Part shown: in pieces, positions 62,506-64,000 of the stretch
Position numbering within the stretch: the stretch's first letter is position 1
How the letters are laid out: every line of letters begins with the position of its first letter
Translations under genes and position numbers: made by a program
Source of the DNA: Chlorops oryzae
Taxonomy: Eukaryota; Arthropoda; Insecta; Diptera; Chloropidae
Direction: 5' to 3'
Assembly (NCBI GenBank): GCA_020466095.1
Contig: CM035807.1
Location: 65,343,050-65,407,049, forward strand
Length of the DNA stretch: 64,000 nucleotides
Notes under the pieces: generated by a model
The model's database searches: none
Seen by the model: the letters and a program-made list of their open reading frames with translations, nothing else
Told to the model about the DNA's origin: nothing

Positions 62506-64000
62506 CAATGGTCTTATATTGAGGGCTTTGATTGTTTGATCTTAATGTCAAAAACTTTTGGGAAACATCACGAAAACTAAGCCAAGCTACTTTTTCTGTT
62601 TTCGTCATATTTGATGTGAAATTTTTATCCCGAAACATTTAACCAATTTCAGGTCCATCAAATATAACTTCTTTCAGTTTCATAGTTTCTTTCTGATGAT
62701 GTTTAGTTTTCCTACATCAAAAGACTCTCTTTTTTCCCATTTTTTCTTTATATAATGATTTTCACGATCTCTGCTATTCCACAAGCACAGAAAGCATGAA
62801 TGCTTTGTAAATCCAGACTGCTTCCCTAGTAATAAAGTTATAATTTTAAGATCACCGCAAATTTGCCACTTATGATCCTTGTACTTAATTTTATCTAAGA
62901 CATATTGTAAAGCTCCGTATTCCTCTTTCAGCTTTGTGGAATGGGCAACTGGGACACTTGCATACACATTACCATTGTGTAGTAATACTGCTTTTAAGCT
63001 TCGCACGGATGAGTCTTTAAACAGCCTCCATTCGTTAGGGACATACACGTTCGGTTTCAATTCATTCATCAGGCCTTGAACGTCGGTACAGTAAACCAAC
63101 GAATGATCCTCGCTTTTAGTATAAAATTTCCTAAACTCTTTCTCTCTATTTCTGTAGAAAGAAGATATGGTTCCTTTTTCAAGAAACCCACGCTCTTTGA
63201 ACTCTGCAGCAATATACTCTGCCATATCCTTTGGGACCCCGATCCTTCTAATAAAATCGTTGAGAGATTTTTGATCAAAACGCCGGGGAGCTTTTCATTC
63301 ACTGCAATCGTTGAAATCAGAGTCACTGTTATCGGCGTCACTGTCATCAGACCCATTTTTATCAATTTCCATGGGATTCCCCCTCTCAGCATCAATTTCC
63401 ATTCTCTTGTCATCATTTAAGGAAGTGTTCAGGAGGGTATTTAGATTTGAGGACTTATTTATTGATTTCCTAGCAACTGTGGGTCTTGTTACGGAAGCAA
63501 CGTTTGCATATTTTATTTTGGCTTTATTGCTTGAATTAAAGCCCGTTACATTTGTGTTGCAAAAGTAACAGTCTGCTTTTGTCTTAGGTTTCTGCCATAT
63601 TGTAGGTACTGTGAATTTAAGATCTTCTACATTTTGACTTTTTTCATAGCGGTTCATCATATAATACAATAACAAGCAGAGCATATGATTTTAGGAGTCC
63701 ATGTCTGAATGTCGTCTAATATTGGCAAATTAAAGCATTTGAAGAAGACCTCCTTGTTTGCTTCGGATATCTTTTTACGATTTTTGATAACTTCAAAACT
63801 ACCACAGACAAAACAAAAGATATCTTTATCTTTCGAGCAAAAATGCGTGTATCTTGTAACTCTTAACTCTTCCGAGGGCAAGTTCCCCACCAAAGAAGAG
63901 CTGCGGTCGCTGGATAACGACGCCTGCGGGCCCGCTTGCACACCCTGACCAGCCGCCGATACTGGGGTATCCCTCCCCTGCATCGTAAACCTTTCCTTAC
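62506..64000 (-). pseudogene. Unclassified transposon protein, copy 2, N-terminal and central parts
   Basis: Right to left from the window edge: a small zinc-finger-like domain (FCFVCGSFEV, WTPKIICSAC), a frameshift near 63665, KADCYFCNTNVTGFNS, an acidic Asp/Ser-rich stretch, TGA at 63295, then SLNDFIRRIGVPKDMAEYIA, SSFYRNREKEFRKFY, LVYCTDVQGL, EWRLFKDSSVRSLKAVLLHN, WQICGDLKIITLLLGKQSGF and CFLCLWNSRDRENHY. About 40 residues seem deleted near 62680, after which sense resumes KLKEVIFDGPEIG, TAA, then MTKTEKVAWLSFRDVSQKF, QYKTIVEKM across the Transib site. The same protein family as 23110-24840. Widespread in arthropods with no assigned function that I know of. The 5' end lies beyond the window. 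Confidence 0.75.

Overview
The window looks like a brachyceran fly genome: AT-rich, intron-bearing and packed with nested transposable elements. The only host gene I can support is Duox (dual oxidase), on the minus strand. Five of its exons lie at 52692-52772, 29480-29829, 29215-29419, 28748-29151 and 28396-28673. The exon phases join correctly, and the protein closely matches the dipteran Duox peroxidase-homology domain. Exons one and two of this set are separated by an intron of about 22.9 kb (29830-52691) built almost wholly from transposons. No further Duox exon was recognised at either side, so the flanking introns are probably very long too.

Left part (1-28395). A hAT-like end, a mariner with an intact transposase ORF (2523-3809), several DINE-1/Helentron-like elements with CGGA/CAGA microsatellites and 3' hairpins (4618-5232, 6326-7226, 7391-8587, 17050-17397, 26312-27412), and a Himar1-like mariner broken by one stop (8764-10053). 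Then a MITE-like element with 37-bp perfect inverted repeats (10846-11468) and an unusual LTR element carrying only gag and a Ulp1-like (C48) cysteine peptidase remnant, with no polymerase (12100-16691). Next come a Jockey-clade non-LTR retrotransposon (17666-22633), an element with inverted ends carrying a widespread but unclassified arthropod protein family (23052-25100), and a Merlin/ISXO2-like transposase remnant (25500-26160).

Inside the big Duox intron. A Foldback-like element with long inverted arms and a 9-bp target duplication (30180-34362), a Tc1/mariner-superfamily relic split by a DINE insertion (34950-37059), a gypsy integrase tail (37160-37400), a BEL/Pao element with a hAT MITE in its leader (37568-44720), a LOA/R1-type retrotransposon (44720-46785), a copia element containing a 132-bp hairpin MITE (46786-49230), a CR1/Jockey-type reverse transcriptase (49231-50727) and a Transib-like fragment (51501-51749).

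Upstream of the first recognised Duox exon (52773-64000) lies a three-layer nest. A second copy of the unclassified transposon family is split by a Transib element (59300-62505, 5-bp duplication CAATG) and by a second Jockey copy (54225-59213, duplication ATATTGAT). Removing both restores a continuous reading frame apart from point lesions. Most element genes are decayed. The exceptions are the first mariner transposase and ORF1 of the second Jockey copy.
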